Part shown: positions 1-9,051 of the stretch, one piece after another
Layout of the letters: every line of letters begins with the position of its first letter
How positions within the stretch are numbered: position 1 is the stretch's first letter
The notes under the pieces: model-generated
Seen by the model: only the letters and a program-made list of their open reading frames with translations
Database searches by the model: none
Told to the model about the DNA's origin: nothing
Assembly: GCF_028657945.1 (NCBI RefSeq)
Contig: NZ_CP059693.1
Location: 1,798,001-1,862,000, forward strand
Source of the DNA: Thalassomonas haliotis
Lineage (GTDB): Bacteria; Pseudomonadota; Gammaproteobacteria; Enterobacterales; Alteromonadaceae
DNA: 64,000 nt
Direction: 5' to 3'
Position numbers and translations under genes: made by a program

Positions 1-1340
1 TGTTTTATAAAGCTAATATCCCTGACATTGGTATTAGATAAACTCAGGGATTGCAAATTCTTTAATTGAGTCAACACAAAGCTATCACTGCTTACAGCAT
101 TGTTTATCTCTAATTTCTTTAGCTGGCTTAATTGGGCTATTGCACTTCCTGCTTCAATATGCCCTTCCTCTATGAGAGTTAATTCTGTTAGATTATCAAG
201 TGTTTTTACAAATGATAGATCTTCTATACCACTGTTCTCTAATACCAGGATCTCTAGGTTATTCAATTCTGCTAAAGGACTGGCATCTTTTATATTTCCT
301 GGTACTGCATACGGCACATACTTGTAGTGATCCAGTACGTACCCGGGGTATGTCCGCTTGCAACGTCCATTACAAGCTAGGGTTAACATCTTTAATTGGG
401 GAAGTTGATGAAGTGGTGCAAGTTCAAAAGTTAAGGAAGTGTCCAACACTAATGATTCAAGATGGTTTAGTTGCGCCAAAGATGATATGTCAGTTATAGG
501 ACTGTTGGTGAATTTTAAGGTTTTTAATTGGCTTTGTGTGGTCAATGCCGCACTGCTTTCTATTGTAAAATACTCGATCTCCAAATGTTCAAGGCTGTGG
601 TCTTGAGGTAAAAAGTTCAGATCTTCTAAGGTTCCCTGATAGTGCCTTGTGCCATTATAATCTCCATACCATGAACAGCTGTCTTCACAGGTGAGTTTTA
701 GGGATTTCAGAGCTGGTAAATTGTTCAAAGGCGGTAATGCTACCTCGATATTATCTAAAAGGTCTATTGTCAGGGATTGTAAATGGGTGAACCATGAAAG
801 ATCCGATTCTTTATACACGTTACAAGGCAATTCAGTAATATCAGAAACGGTTTGCCATTGTGATAACAACTCTTCTGTCAGGCACTTTGGCAGGTCATTT
901 TTATTCAAATAATCGGTAAGTTTACCCGGTATCGCATTATTGATGTTGATTGTAGCTTGTGTAATTGCATCATTATTATCGGTTACAGATACTACAAAAA
1001 TAAACTCACTTTGCTCAGGCAGATGTTCGTCCCGAAGGTGAGGAGGCATAATGAAGCTTGCATTTGCACTATCTGCAGCTTCTATGTGTACATCGGGCCC
1101 CGAGACTTGTTGCCAGTGATATCCTGTGATGCTGCCGTCATCTGAAGCTGTAACATCGAGATTAACACTGCCTGGTTGAGTTATTTCGATGTTAGTCGTT
1201 ACATTAACTTCCGGAGGACTATTAACCAGGGAAGGTGGAGTAACCACGGGAATAATATCATCGTTGGGATCTGTATTGCTCCCTCCGCAACTGATAATGA
1301 GAGGGATGCTGGTTAAGAGGAATACATTTTTTAATAACAT
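1..1340 (-). CDS. Leucine-rich-repeat lipoprotein, 5' part (runs off window edge)
   Basis: Reading the minus strand from ATG at 1340, the frame stays open to base 1, so the 3' end lies outside the window. The N-terminus is a lipoprotein signal (hydrophobic stretch ending LIISC followed by GGS), so the mature protein should be lipid-anchored at a Cys and exported. Next comes a PKD/Ig-like segment (about residues 45-125, with DDGSITGYHWQQVSGP). The rest is irregular leucine-rich repeats of about 22-25 residues (LxxLKxLxLxN/T, for example LKSLKLTCEDSC and LEILVLENSGIEDLSF), some interrupted by short Cys-containing insertions. An in-frame ATG at 1391 would add 17 residues ahead of the signal peptide; 1340 gives a better lipoprotein signal. 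LRR lipoproteins usually bind proteins or surfaces; the ligand cannot be read from the sequence. It is divergent from ribH. Confidence 0.8.
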   Translation of the reverse strand, partial: MLLKNVFLLTSIPLIISCGGSNTDPNDDIIPVVTPPSLVNSPPEVNVTTNIEITQPGSVNLDVTASDDGSITGYHWQQVSGPDVHIEAADSANASFIMPPHLRDEHLPEQSEFIFVVSVTDNNDAITQATININNAIPGKLTDYLNKNDLPKCLTEELLSQWQTVSDITELPCNVYKESDLSWFTHLQSLTIDLLDNIEVALPPLNNLPALKSLKLTCEDSCSWYGDYNGTRHYQGTLEDLNFLPQDHSLEHLEIEYFTIESSAALTTQSQLKTLKFTNSPITDISSLAQLNHLESLVLDTSLTFELAPLHQLPQLKMLTLACNGRCKRTYPGYVLDHYKYVPYAVPGNIKDASPLAELNNLEILVLENSGIEDLSFVKTLDNLTELTLIEEGHIEAGSAIAQLSQLKKLEINNAVSSDSFVLTQLKNLQSLSLSNTNVRDISFIK

Positions 1341-1391
1341 GGAAGAAGTTGCTTTAGTGCCTATGGGTAGATGTAATTGCAATGTTATCAT

Positions 1392-1427
<36 letters not shown>

Positions 1428-1709
1428 ATCGTTGGGTAACGTTATGTTTTTCTTACAACGAATGGGCGTTAATAAGGATTAGGCAAAGTGCAATTATCCA
1501 TTTAAAATAGCGATAATGTATTAAAGCAGCCAGGTAGCTAGAAACTAAAAAGCTTGCTGAAGTTACTTGCTTTTGGTGAAAATGAGCATTGATATGCAAA
1601 TATTTACTTCGCTCATTTTATTCTTGGTGACAAAATCACATAAACGAGTACCGAAATAACTAGCTATTTGATAGAATTGCCGCAATTTTTATCAACGGGT
1701 GATTTATAC
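1428..1709. other. Intergenic region between divergent LRR lipoprotein gene and ribH, with an inverted repeat
   Basis: No gene is seen here. A 9-bp inverted repeat (AAAATGAGC at 1579-1587, GCTCATTTT at 1611-1619) could form a stem with a 23-nt loop about 90 bp upstream of ribH. The region must hold promoters for both divergent genes, but no convincing -35/-10 pair stands out. I see no FMN riboswitch. Confidence 0.45.
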
Positions 1710-2174
1710 ATGGAAATCATTGAAGGTTCATTTGCTACCCCAGGCAAAAAATACGCGATTGTTGTCTCGCGTTTTAACAGTTTTATTGTTGAAAGTTTAC
1801 TCGAAGGCGCCATTGATGCGCTTAAGCGTCAGGGCAATGTCGCTGACGAAGATATCACTGTTGTCCGCGTCCCGGGCGCCTATGAATTGCCGGTAGCGGC
1901 CAAACGTATTGCCGCCAACGGCAAATTTGATGCGATTATCGCCATTGGCGCAGTGATCCGCGGCGGTACTCCGCATTTTGACTTTGTTGCCGGTGAGTGC
2001 AACAAGGGCCTGGCCCAGGTGGCGATGGAATTTACCACGCCGGTGGCGTTCGGCGTCATCACCACAGATTCTATTGAACAAGCCATAGAGCGTGCCGGTA
2101 CCAAAGCCGGAAATAAAGGGGCCGAAGCTGCCCTGAGCGCGTTAGAAATGGTTAATGTCTTATCTCAGCTATAA
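1710..2174 (+). CDS. ribH: 6,7-dimethyl-8-ribityllumazine synthase
   Basis: Penultimate enzyme of riboflavin synthesis: condenses 5-amino-6-ribitylaminouracil with dihydroxybutanone phosphate in the cytosol. The 154-residue product matches the family along its length, including the N-terminal [15 protein letters not shown] strand, [30 protein letters not shown] (phosphate-binding and catalytic His region), [20 protein letters not shown] and [14 protein letters not shown]. The start at 1710 ([11 protein letters not shown]) aligns with the known N-terminus of E. coli RibH; an in-frame ATG at 1668 would add 14 unrelated residues. It leads ribH-nusB-thiL-pgpA. The ribD/ribE/ribBA genes that often precede it are absent here, replaced by a divergent lipoprotein gene. 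Confidence 0.97.
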   Translation: MEIIEGSFATPGKKYAIVVSRFNSFIVESLLEGAIDALKRQGNVADEDITVVRVPGAYELPVAAKRIAANGKFDAIIAIGAVIRGGTPHFDFVAGECNKGLAQVAMEFTTPVAFGVITTDSIEQAIERAGTKAGNKGAEAALSALEMVNVLSQL

Positions 2175-2222
2175 TCTTGTGACATTGAAATTATTTTTGT
2201 TTTAACGACATAAATGACAAAA

Positions 2223-2254
2223 CAACGGAAGTCTTTTCAAAAAGCCTTCCGTTG
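2223..2254 (+). other. Long hairpin between ribH and nusB
   Basis: A 9-bp perfect stem (CAACGGAAG / CTTCCGTTG) continues after one mismatch into CTTTT/AAAAG. No U-run follows on the plus strand, so it looks more like an intercistronic processing or stability element than a terminator. Confidence 0.55.
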
Positions 2255-2320
2255 GTGCTTATGTAAAACATTGATAATTTCTATACCTTGTTTTTGTAAA
2301 TTTTATTTCGGAAAATTATT

Positions 2321-2737
2321 GTGAAACCTTCAGCCAGAAGAAAAGCCCGTGAATTGGCGATCCAAGCCGTTTATTCATGGCAGATCAGCCAAAATGACGT
2401 TGCCGATATCGAAGCCAGCTTTTTAACAGAAAATAAAGCGCGCCGTTTTGATATCGACTATTTCCAGCAGTTGCTGCGTGGTGTAACCGCCAATGTCAGC
2501 TCCCTGGATGAAGCAATCTCGCCGCATGTCGACCGCCCGCTCGATGATATCGACCAGGTTGAAAAGTCTATCCTGCGCACCGCTATTTATGAACTAAAAG
2601 ATTCCACAGATGTTCCTTATAAAGTGGTGATCAATGAAGCGATAGAACTGGCAAAATCTTTTGCCGCCGATGACAGCCATAAGTTTGTTAATGGTGTCCT
2701 GGATAAAGCAGTAAAGCTTATCCGTCCACAAGAGTAA
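2321..2737 (+). CDS. nusB: Transcription antitermination factor NusB
   Basis: With NusE (ribosomal protein S10), NusB binds boxA RNA and promotes antitermination of rRNA operons. The product is 138 residues, close to the 139 of E. coli. It begins KPSARRKARELAIQAVYSWQIS, the conserved basic boxA-binding N-terminal helix. The C-terminal part has DQVEKSILRTAIYEL and YKVVINEAIELAKSFAADDSHKFVNGVLD, which is the NusB hallmark. The start is GTG at 2321 with CGGA about 8 bp upstream. It sits between ribH and thiL, the usual gammaproteobacterial order, 10 bp before thiL. Confidence 0.97.
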   Translation: MKPSARRKARELAIQAVYSWQISQNDVADIEASFLTENKARRFDIDYFQQLLRGVTANVSSLDEAISPHVDRPLDDIDQVEKSILRTAIYELKDSTDVPYKVVINEAIELAKSFAADDSHKFVNGVLDKAVKLIRPQE

Positions 2738-2747
2738 CCATTTCCTC

Positions 2748-3743
2748 ATGAAAGAGTTCGAGCTGATAAAGCATTTTTTTGCCGAGCAGATCGTCAAGCG
2801 CAAAGACGTGGTGTTGGGCATAGGCGATGATTGTGCCCTGATACAACCGGGAGAGCGTCAGCATATCGCGGTGACCACAGATACTCTGGTTGCCGGTGTG
2901 CATTTTCCGCTGGAAACCGAGCCGCGTGCCATAGGGCATAAAGCGATAGCGGTGAATCTGTCGGATCTCGCGGCGATGGGGGCGGAGCCTGCCTGGATTT
3001 CTCTGGCGCTGACCCTGCCTGAAGCCGATGAAGCCTGGCTTAAAGAGTTTTGTGCCGGTGTTTTTGAATTATGCGAATACTATAATGTTCAGCTGATTGG
3101 CGGCGATACCACACAGGGGCCGTTAAGTATTACCGTTACCGCTCAAGGGATCACGCCGGCAGATAAGTATTTATTGCGCTCAGGCGCCAAAGCGGGCGAC
3201 TGGCTCTATGTTACCGGTGAGCTCGGCGATGCGGCATTGGCGTTGAAACACCTGCAGGGCCAAGTAAAGGTTGAAGAAGTCTTTAGCAAACAGGTGATGA
3301 CTAAGCTTAATTACCCTAAACCCCGTGTGCTGGCGGGCCAGGCCTTGAAGGAGTATGCTTCCTCTGCCATTGATCTTTCCGACGGCCTGATTTCAGACTT
3401 ACAACATATCTGCCAGGCCTCTAAAGTGGGGGCCAATGTCGTCCTCGATGCCTTACCCTTATCTAAAGTGATGCTTGATACCCTGGAGCAGCAACAGGCT
3501 ATCGAGCTGGCGTTATCCGGCGGTGATGACTATGAATTGCTGTTTACGGTTGCCGAAGACAACAAAGTGGGCATGGAAACTTCACTCGCCCATGCCGGTA
3601 TCAATATCACCTGTATCGGTCAGATTAACGGTTCGGAAAAGATCACCACAACATTGGACAATAAACCTGTGTCTATCAACTCCCGCGGTTTTGAGCACTT
3701 CTGTGAGCAAGGTGCTGATGATAAATCAGATCAGCAAAGTTAA
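2748..3743 (+). CDS. thiL: Thiamine-monophosphate kinase
   Basis: Phosphorylates thiamine monophosphate to thiamine diphosphate using ATP. At 331 residues it has the normal length. It shows the PurM/ThiL-fold motifs in order: GIGDDCALI (residues about 25-33), TTDTLVAGVHF, GHKAIAVNLSDLAAMGAEPAW, IGGDTTQGPLSITVTAQG, SAIDLSDGLISDLQHI, and ALSGGDDYELLFT near residue 265. The Asp clusters bind Mg-ATP. There is no clear ribosome-binding site; the 10-bp gap after nusB suggests translational coupling. The stop overlaps the pgpA start (TAATG). Confidence 0.97.
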   Translation: MKEFELIKHFFAEQIVKRKDVVLGIGDDCALIQPGERQHIAVTTDTLVAGVHFPLETEPRAIGHKAIAVNLSDLAAMGAEPAWISLALTLPEADEAWLKEFCAGVFELCEYYNVQLIGGDTTQGPLSITVTAQGITPADKYLLRSGAKAGDWLYVTGELGDAALALKHLQGQVKVEEVFSKQVMTKLNYPKPRVLAGQALKEYASSAIDLSDGLISDLQHICQASKVGANVVLDALPLSKVMLDTLEQQQAIELALSGGDDYELLFTVAEDNKVGMETSLAHAGINITCIGQINGSEKITTTLDNKPVSINSRGFEHFCEQGADDKSDQQS

Positions 3744-4219
3744 TGGCAGCAGGTAATTCTATGGCAAAATTCAGCCTGGCGGATCCGGTGCAATTCCTGG
3801 CTCTGGGTTTTGGTTCCGGCCTGGCTCCTAAAGCTCCGGGCACCTTTGGCACACTTGCCGCCATCCCGGTTTATTTGTTAATGGCGCTTTATTTGTCCCC
3901 GGCCGCTTATGCCGTGTTAACTGTGGTGATGGCGCTGGCGGGGATTTATATCTGTCAAAAAGCGGCAGCAGCTGCCGGAGTGCATGATCATCCGGCTATC
4001 GTCTGGGATGAAATTGTCGGTTACCTGATCACTATGTTTATGGTGCCCTTGTCCTGGCAAGCGGCGGTGACAGGCTTTGTACTATTTCGCTTCTTTGATA
4101 TCGTTAAGCCCTGGCCAATTTCCATTGCCGATAAAAAGGTACACGGCGGTTTAGGGATCATGCTCGATGACGTGCTGGCGGGAATTTTTTCCTTGATTGC
4201 CATGCAGTTGATCTTCTAG
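3743..4219 (+). CDS. pgpA: Phosphatidylglycerophosphatase A
   Basis: Inner-membrane phosphatase that converts phosphatidylglycerophosphate to phosphatidylglycerol. The 158-residue product carries the PgpA signature GFGSGLAPKAPGTFGTLAAIPV, then ICQKAAAAAGVHDHPAIVWDEIVGYLITM with acidic residues typical of the family, RFFDIVKPWPI and LGIMLDDVLAG. About four hydrophobic segments are visible. Its ATG overlaps the thiL stop by one base, so it is probably translationally coupled. A second ATG at 3761 (MAKFSLADP) is an alternative start. It is the last gene of the operon, followed by a strong terminator. Confidence 0.95.
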   Translation: MAAGNSMAKFSLADPVQFLALGFGSGLAPKAPGTFGTLAAIPVYLLMALYLSPAAYAVLTVVMALAGIYICQKAAAAAGVHDHPAIVWDEIVGYLITMFMVPLSWQAAVTGFVLFRFFDIVKPWPISIADKKVHGGLGIMLDDVLAGIFSLIAMQLIF

Positions 4220-4247
4220 CTTCAACAACGGATTTTCTTTAGAGTAT

Positions 4248-4274
4248 AAAAAAGGACCCCGGCGGTCCTTTTTT
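4248..4274. terminator. Bidirectional rho-independent terminator between pgpA and serA
   Basis: The stem AAAAAAGGACC / GGTCCTTTTTT has a short CCGGC loop. A-run and T-run flank it on both sides, so it can end the plus-strand ribH-pgpA operon and the minus-strand serA transcript. Confidence 0.9.
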
Positions 4275-4327
4275 GATGTCAGTTTACCCGTCAGAGCCGG
4301 TGGCTCTGTTGGCTTGTTATCAATAAC

Positions 4328-5557
4328 CTAGTGCAGAACCCTGGCCTTAAGGGTGCCTTCCACCTGTTTCAGTTCTTTTAACGCCAGTTCACTGTCCTGG
4401 GTTTCAATATCAATCACCACATAACCTATGGCCTCATCGGTTTGCAGATACTGGGCGGCGATATTGATATTATGCTGGGCAAATGCCTGGTTAATTTGTG
4501 TCAGTACACCCGGCTGGTTTTTATGGATATGCAGCAAGCGGCTGGTACCTGTATGTTCGGGCAGTGAAACCTCCGGAAAATTTACCGCTGATAAGGTAGA
4601 GCCGTTATCTGAGTATTTCGCCAGTTTAGTGGCCACTTCAATGCCGATATTCTGCTGGGCTTCTTTGGTACTGCCACCGATATGGGGTGTCAGGATAACA
4701 TTATCAAAGGCGCGCAGCGGGGAAATAAATTCTTCATCATTGCCTTTGGGCTCAACCGGAAAAACGTCGATGGCGGCGCCCGCCAGGTGCTTGGCTTCCA
4801 ATGCCGATGCCAGGGCATCAATATCCACCACAGTGCCGCGGGAGGCATTGATCAAGATGGCGCCCGGCTTCATCTTATTGAATTCGGCGCCGGCGATCAT
4901 ATTTTGTGTCTGGCGGTTTTCCGGTACATGCAAACTGATCACATCCGCTTCCTGTAATAAACGGCTTAAGCTTGGGGCCTGGCTGGCATTACCCAGCGGC
5001 AGTTTGGTTTCCACATCATAGAAACGCACCCGCATGCCCAGGGTTTCGGCTAAAATGCCCAGCTGGGTGCCGATATGCCCGTAGCCGATAATGCCCAGGG
5101 TTTTGCCCCTGGCTTCCACTGAACCCTGTGCCGATTTGTTCCATACGCCGCGGTGTGCCTGGGCGCTTTTTTCCGGGATACCGCGCAGCAGCAGCAAAAT
5201 TTCTCCCAATACCAGCTCGGCCACCGAGCGGGTATTGGAAAACGGCGCATTAAACACCGGGATACCGCGCTTTTGCGCCGCCGCCAGCTCAACCTGGTTG
5301 GTACCGATGCAAAAACAGCCGATGGCGGCGAGTTTATTGGCATGGCTGAGCACCTTTTCGGTGAGCTGGGTGCGGGAGCGGATGCCGATAAAGTGGACAT
5401 CCTTAATTTTTTCAATGAGATCGGCTTCACTCAGGGAAGTTTTAAGATACTCAATATTGCTGTAACCTTTGGTTTTCAATTCTTCCAGGGCTTTTTCGTG
5501 CACCCCTTCAAGTAATAAGATCTTAATTTTTTCTTTCGCTAAGGACGTCTTGCTCAT
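4328..5557 (-). CDS. serA: D-3-phosphoglycerate dehydrogenase
   Basis: First step of serine synthesis: NAD-dependent oxidation of 3-phosphoglycerate. At 409 residues it matches the E. coli-type enzyme (410). It has an N-terminal substrate domain (IKILLLEGVHEKALEEL; GIRSRTQLTEKVL; GCFCIGTNQVEL), the Rossmann motif GIIGYGHIGTQLG near residue 155, and catalytic Arg in NASRGTVVD. The catalytic His lies in LTPHIGGSTKEAQQNIG, and a C-terminal ACT domain begins near residue 335 (LLHIHKNQPGVLTQIN), the site of serine feedback inhibition in this family. It lies 94 bp downstream of rpiA on the same strand, an arrangement known in related genera. Confidence 0.97.
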   Translation of the reverse strand: MSKTSLAKEKIKILLLEGVHEKALEELKTKGYSNIEYLKTSLSEADLIEKIKDVHFIGIRSRTQLTEKVLSHANKLAAIGCFCIGTNQVELAAAQKRGIPVFNAPFSNTRSVAELVLGEILLLLRGIPEKSAQAHRGVWNKSAQGSVEARGKTLGIIGYGHIGTQLGILAETLGMRVRFYDVETKLPLGNASQAPSLSRLLQEADVISLHVPENRQTQNMIAGAEFNKMKPGAILINASRGTVVDIDALASALEAKHLAGAAIDVFPVEPKGNDEEFISPLRAFDNVILTPHIGGSTKEAQQNIGIEVATKLAKYSDNGSTLSAVNFPEVSLPEHTGTSRLLHIHKNQPGVLTQINQAFAQHNINIAAQYLQTDEAIGYVVIDIETQDSELALKELKQVEGTLKARVLH

Positions 5558-5651
5558 GATGACACTAATTCTCTTGAAACATTGTTATGGATGGCTAGAT
5601 ATCTAAACTAGCATATAGTGCTTAAACTCTAAAGTGTTTTTTTATTCGGCA

Positions 5652-6314
5652 TTAATTCAATTTAGTGACGCTAACGCCTGCCTGGCCGCCGGTCACTAAA
5701 ATATCGGCGCCGCGCTGGGCAAACAAGCCGTTGGTGACCACGCCGACGATGGCGTTGAGCTTATCTTCCATTTCAGACGGCGCTGTTAAATTCATATTAT
5801 GGACATCGAGAATGACATTGCCGTTGTCTGTGATCACTCCCTGGCGGTAAACGGGATCGCCACCGAGTTTGACCAGCTCACGGGCAACATAACTGCGCGC
5901 CATAGGGATGACTTCAACCGGTAAGGGGAACTGGCCCAATACCGGCACCTGTTTGGAGTCGTCGGCAATACAGATAAAAGTTTTTGCTACGGCGGCAACA
6001 ATTTTCTCCCGGGTCAGGGCCGCGCCGCCGCCTTTGATCATTTGCAGGTGCTCGGTGACTTCATCGGCGCCGTCGATATAAACGTCAAGCACATCAACCG
6101 AGTTTAAATCGAAGACCTCGATACCATGGGCTTCAAGTCGTTTGGTTGATTCTTCCGAACTGGAAACGGCGCCGCGGATGCGTTCTTTGATGGTCGCCAG
6201 GGCATCGATAAAGTGGTTAACCGTACTGCCGGTACCGACACCGACAATAGTATCATTGTCGATAAAGTCCAATGCCTTAACCGCTGCTGCTTTTTTCATT
6301 TCATCTTGAGTCAT
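5652..6314 (-). CDS. rpiA: Ribose-5-phosphate isomerase A
   Basis: Interconverts ribose-5-phosphate and ribulose-5-phosphate in the pentose phosphate pathway. The 220-residue protein shows [16 protein letters not shown] (phosphate loop), [20 protein letters not shown] (catalytic Asp region), [27 protein letters not shown] and [20 protein letters not shown] at 6314 ([12 protein letters not shown]) is chosen because it aligns with E. coli RpiA and has AGCAGG upstream. An in-frame start at 6359 would add 15 unrelated residues. Confidence 0.97.
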   Translation of the reverse strand: MTQDEMKKAAAVKALDFIDNDTIVGVGTGSTVNHFIDALATIKERIRGAVSSSEESTKRLEAHGIEVFDLNSVDVLDVYIDGADEVTEHLQMIKGGGAALTREKIVAAVAKTFICIADDSKQVPVLGQFPLPVEVIPMARSYVARELVKLGGDPVYRQGVITDNGNVILDVHNMNLTAPSEMEDKLNAIVGVVTNGLFAQRGADILVTGGQAGVSVTKLN

Positions 6315-6417
6315 AATCAACCTGCTGTTGTAGTGCTGAAGGGGGAAATTTTTGCGCATGATTATAGCAGCGCAAATGAGGCAATTGTGCTTTTTTTACC
6401 GGCATTTTATAAAAAGG

Positions 6418-7020
6418 TTATTCGCACTGATAAACCTTGCCCGGGGTGATGATTTCCGGGATAGGCACATCCCAACATTCTGACGGGATTTTCTCTACCC
6501 GCTGGCAGTCATGGGCCAGGCCGATGGGGTGAAGCTTAGTGCTTTCTCCGCTTTGGTGGCGGCGGTGCCACTTTTCCAGGGTACGGTCATAAAAACCGCC
6601 GCCCATGCCGAGGCGGTCGCCGCGTAAATCAAAAGCAACCAAGGGGGTCAACAAGACATCGAGCTGGTCGACGGGGCAAATTTTTTGCAGATCCAGCTTG
6701 GGCTCTGTGATGCCCAAATGATTCACTGTCATCGCGGTATCCTGATCATAGTGCAGGAATAATAGCTGCCCCTTGGAAAACGGGTGCAGCACAGGTAAAT
6801 AAACGGTTTTCCCCTGCTGCCAGCACCAATGGATAAAAGGCAAGGTATTTATTTCACTGTCGTTGGCCAGGTAGATGGCAAGTTTGTCGGCGGCACTAAT
6901 CACCGGGTGTTGGCTTAATTGCTCCAGCAGTAATTTGGCTGCCAGGTTTTGTTGCTCCGGTGTCAGGGCCTGTCTGCGTTTGCGTACCAGTTGTCTTAAT
7001 TGCTGACGGGAAAGGGTCAC
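6418..7020 (-). CDS. fau: 5-formyltetrahydrofolate cyclo-ligase
   Basis: ATP-dependent conversion of 5-formyl-THF to 5,10-methenyl-THF, salvaging a dead-end folate (ygfA family). The 200-residue product has an N-terminal basic helix (SRQQLRQLVRKRRQAL), LAIYLANDSEINT (substrate region), VYLPVL, and the hallmark RGDRLGMGGGFYDRTLEKW near residue 135-155. The start is GTG at 7020. In enterics this gene follows the 6S RNA gene; here the 158-bp upstream gap contains the terminator of the neighbouring transporter and no space for a 6S RNA. Confidence 0.93.
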   Translation of the reverse strand: MTLSRQQLRQLVRKRRQALTPEQQNLAAKLLLEQLSQHPVISAADKLAIYLANDSEINTLPFIHWCWQQGKTVYLPVLHPFSKGQLLFLHYDQDTAMTVNHLGITEPKLDLQKICPVDQLDVLLTPLVAFDLRGDRLGMGGGFYDRTLEKWHRRHQSGESTKLHPIGLAHDCQRVEKIPSECWDVPIPEIITPGKVYQCE

Positions 7021-7126
7021 GTTGTTGCCAAGGTAAAAGAATCAGATGGCTGTTATATCAAAATCAAGACCTTAAGAGAAGTCGTTGTATCAGCTGGCAT
7101 CAGGGATAATGGAGTTAACAGCAGGC

Positions 7127-7161
7127 AAAAAAAAGAGCAGCGTCAGGCGCTGCTCTTTTTT
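7127..7161 (-). terminator. Rho-independent terminator downstream of the POT transporter
   Basis: The stem GAGCAGCG / CGCTGCTC is flanked by an A8 tract and a T6 tract. On the minus strand it lies about 18 bp after the transporter stop, with a U-run supplied by the A-tract. The symmetry could allow action in both directions. Confidence 0.9.
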
Positions 7162-7178
7162 GGAGTATAAACGATGAA

Positions 7179-8627
7179 TTAGTTATGGCTTTCCGGCATA
7201 GCTTCATGCGTGCCGGTTACAGATAACTCTTCTTCAAGTTTTTCTTCCATATCGTGGTGATTATCACCTTCGGCGCCGTGCATCCAGGCAACTAATTTAT
7301 TTGCGCTTAGGAAAATAATCACGGCAGTCACTAAGGCCGCACCACCGACAGACATAAAGATGGTACCGGCATTTTCAACCTGCTGTTCACCTTCGCCGAC
7401 AAACTGCCCGATAAAGGCGGCAAGTTTGTTGGAAAGTGCGGTAAAGAAGAACCAGGCGCCCATCAATAACGAGGTAAATTTAACAGGAGCAAGCTTCGAT
7501 ACCAGGGATAAACCTATAGGTGATAAACATAATTCACCTAAGGTATGGAACAGGTAGGCAAATACCAGGAACAACATGCTGACTTTAACCGAAGTATCGC
7601 CGCCTTGTACCATAGTCGCCCATACCATGACGAAAAAGCCAAGTGCCAAAAAGACCATGGCGAGGGCGAATTTCACCGGCGAGGTCGGCTCTTTAGTGTC
7701 CATTTTTATCCAGATAGAGGCGACTACCGGGGCAAGCAGGATAATAAACATGGCATTTAACGACTGGAACCAGGAAGCCGGAACCTCAAAGCCCATGAAA
7801 TCACGATCGGTGAACTGGGAAGCATAAATATTGAATAAGCCGCCCGCCTGCTCAAAACCGGCCCAGAAAATAACCGAGAACACACTCATGATCAGGATAA
7901 CTTTAGTGCGGTCTTTTTCTTCTTTAGTCAGTGCTCTTGCTTTTAGCTCTTCTTTGCTGTTGGCGCCGGCTTTTTTCGCCGAAGGCACAACACCGATTTC
8001 GCCTAAATATTTATTGGCCAGGGTAAGTTGTAAGAATAAACCGATAAGCATACCACAACCGGCAGCGATAAAGCCGTAATGCCAGTTAACCTGCTCGCCT
8101 AAGTAACCGACGATCAGCGGTGATAAGAAGGCACCTAAGTTAATACCCATATAGAAGATGGTGAAAGCACCGTCACGACGGTGATCGCCGTCTTCATAAA
8201 GTTCACCGACTAAGCTGGAAACATTGGCTTTGAATAAACCGTTACCGCAACAGATGAGGATCAGACCAAGATAGAAGACATTCTCTTCCATGCCTGTGAT
8301 CATGGTTTTTGGAATACCTAAGGTAAAGTAACCTAAGGAAAACAGTATGCCACCAAGGATAATGGCTTTACGCTGGCCGATAAAGTTGTCGGCTAACCAG
8401 CCACCTATCATAGGGGTTAAATATACCGCCATGGTAAAGGTACCGTATAAGCCTAAGGCCTCTCCGGTTGTCCAGCCAAAGCCGCCGTTTTCGACGGTTG
8501 CTACCAAATACAGTACCAGTAGGGCGCGCATGCCGTAATAACCAAAACGTTCCCACATTTCGGTACCGAATAAGAGGAAGAGTCCTTTCGGGTGACCTAG
8601 AAACGTCCCCGTCGTAGGTTTATTCAT
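7179..8627 (-). CDS. POT-family peptide:H+ symporter
   Basis: Inner-membrane proton-coupled di/tripeptide transporter of the PTR2/POT branch of the major facilitator superfamily. The 482-residue protein has the family signature GTEMWERFGYYGMRALLVLYL at residues 21-41 (ExxERF-type proton-coupling motif), GWLADNFIGQRKAIILGG, and a second POT motif FTIFYMGINLGAFLSPLIVGYLG near residue 155. TLGELCLSPIGLSLVSKLAP lies near residue 370. About 14 hydrophobic segments can be seen, and the C-terminal tail is Glu/His-rich. The start at 8627 has an AAAGGA site 8 bp upstream. It resembles DtpT-like transporters more than sugar MFS proteins; the exact substrate is not evident. Confidence 0.92.
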   Translation of the reverse strand: MNKPTTGTFLGHPKGLFLLFGTEMWERFGYYGMRALLVLYLVATVENGGFGWTTGEALGLYGTFTMAVYLTPMIGGWLADNFIGQRKAIILGGILFSLGYFTLGIPKTMITGMEENVFYLGLILICCGNGLFKANVSSLVGELYEDGDHRRDGAFTIFYMGINLGAFLSPLIVGYLGEQVNWHYGFIAAGCGMLIGLFLQLTLANKYLGEIGVVPSAKKAGANSKEELKARALTKEEKDRTKVILIMSVFSVIFWAGFEQAGGLFNIYASQFTDRDFMGFEVPASWFQSLNAMFIILLAPVVASIWIKMDTKEPTSPVKFALAMVFLALGFFVMVWATMVQGGDTSVKVSMLFLVFAYLFHTLGELCLSPIGLSLVSKLAPVKFTSLLMGAWFFFTALSNKLAAFIGQFVGEGEQQVENAGTIFMSVGGAALVTAVIIFLSANKLVAWMHGAEGDNHHDMEEKLEEELSVTGTHEAMPESHN

Positions 8628-8933
8628 ATAATTATCCTTTCCAAAACACTTTTATAATGTAATAAGTACAGCCGGTGTTATACCTGTGCTGGCGCCTAAA
8701 CGCAAGTGCTAAGCGGCGATAGGGCTGAATTATCGGTTGAAATGTTACCGGGGGATTTTCACTTCGGCAGAGACGATAGCTGCAATAACAGTCGATAACT
8801 GTGAAAAAATATGCAATAAGTGCGCAAGTTATCAATTTTTAGCTATTAGCTCTTTTTTATCCAGCGGCGGTGATTAAAAAATATCTGTTGGTCTTTTTTA
8901 CGGATTTTTCGCTAAAAAGTATCGGCTTGCACA
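8628..8933. other. Intergenic region between divergent peptide transporter and ugd
   Basis: No gene is seen in this 0.4-kb divergent gap apart from promoter elements. The transporter Shine-Dalgarno lies at its left edge. The ugd promoter is listed separately. Confidence 0.5.
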
Positions 8934-8961
8934 TTGGTCTTTTCATTTTCAGTGATATAAT
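8934..8961 (+). promoter_or_regulatory. Sigma-70 promoter candidate for ugd
   Basis: TTGGTC (8934-8939), 16-bp spacer, perfect TATAAT (8956-8961). Transcription would start near 8968, leaving an 85-nt leader before the ugd ATG at 9052. Confidence 0.65.
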
Positions 8962-9051
8962 GCGCCCCTTAAGGTAGATGACAGCCTAAACTGAGCATGT
9001 CTTCAGGTATCACTGTTTGTTCGCTCTCCCAGATATTTTGCAGGAATTTTA

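Noticed and set aside
100-1145. Several short plus-strand frames across the first kilobase
   Set aside because: They are antisense to the continuous lipoprotein frame on the minus strand and lack start signals.
1428-1709. FMN riboswitch before ribH
   Set aside because: The conserved FMN-element blocks are not present; only a simple inverted repeat is seen.
7021-7178. 6S RNA gene upstream of the 5-formyl-THF cyclo-ligase gene, as in enterics
   Set aside because: The gap is 158 bp and its distal part is the transporter's terminator, leaving too little room; no 6S-like central bubble is seen.
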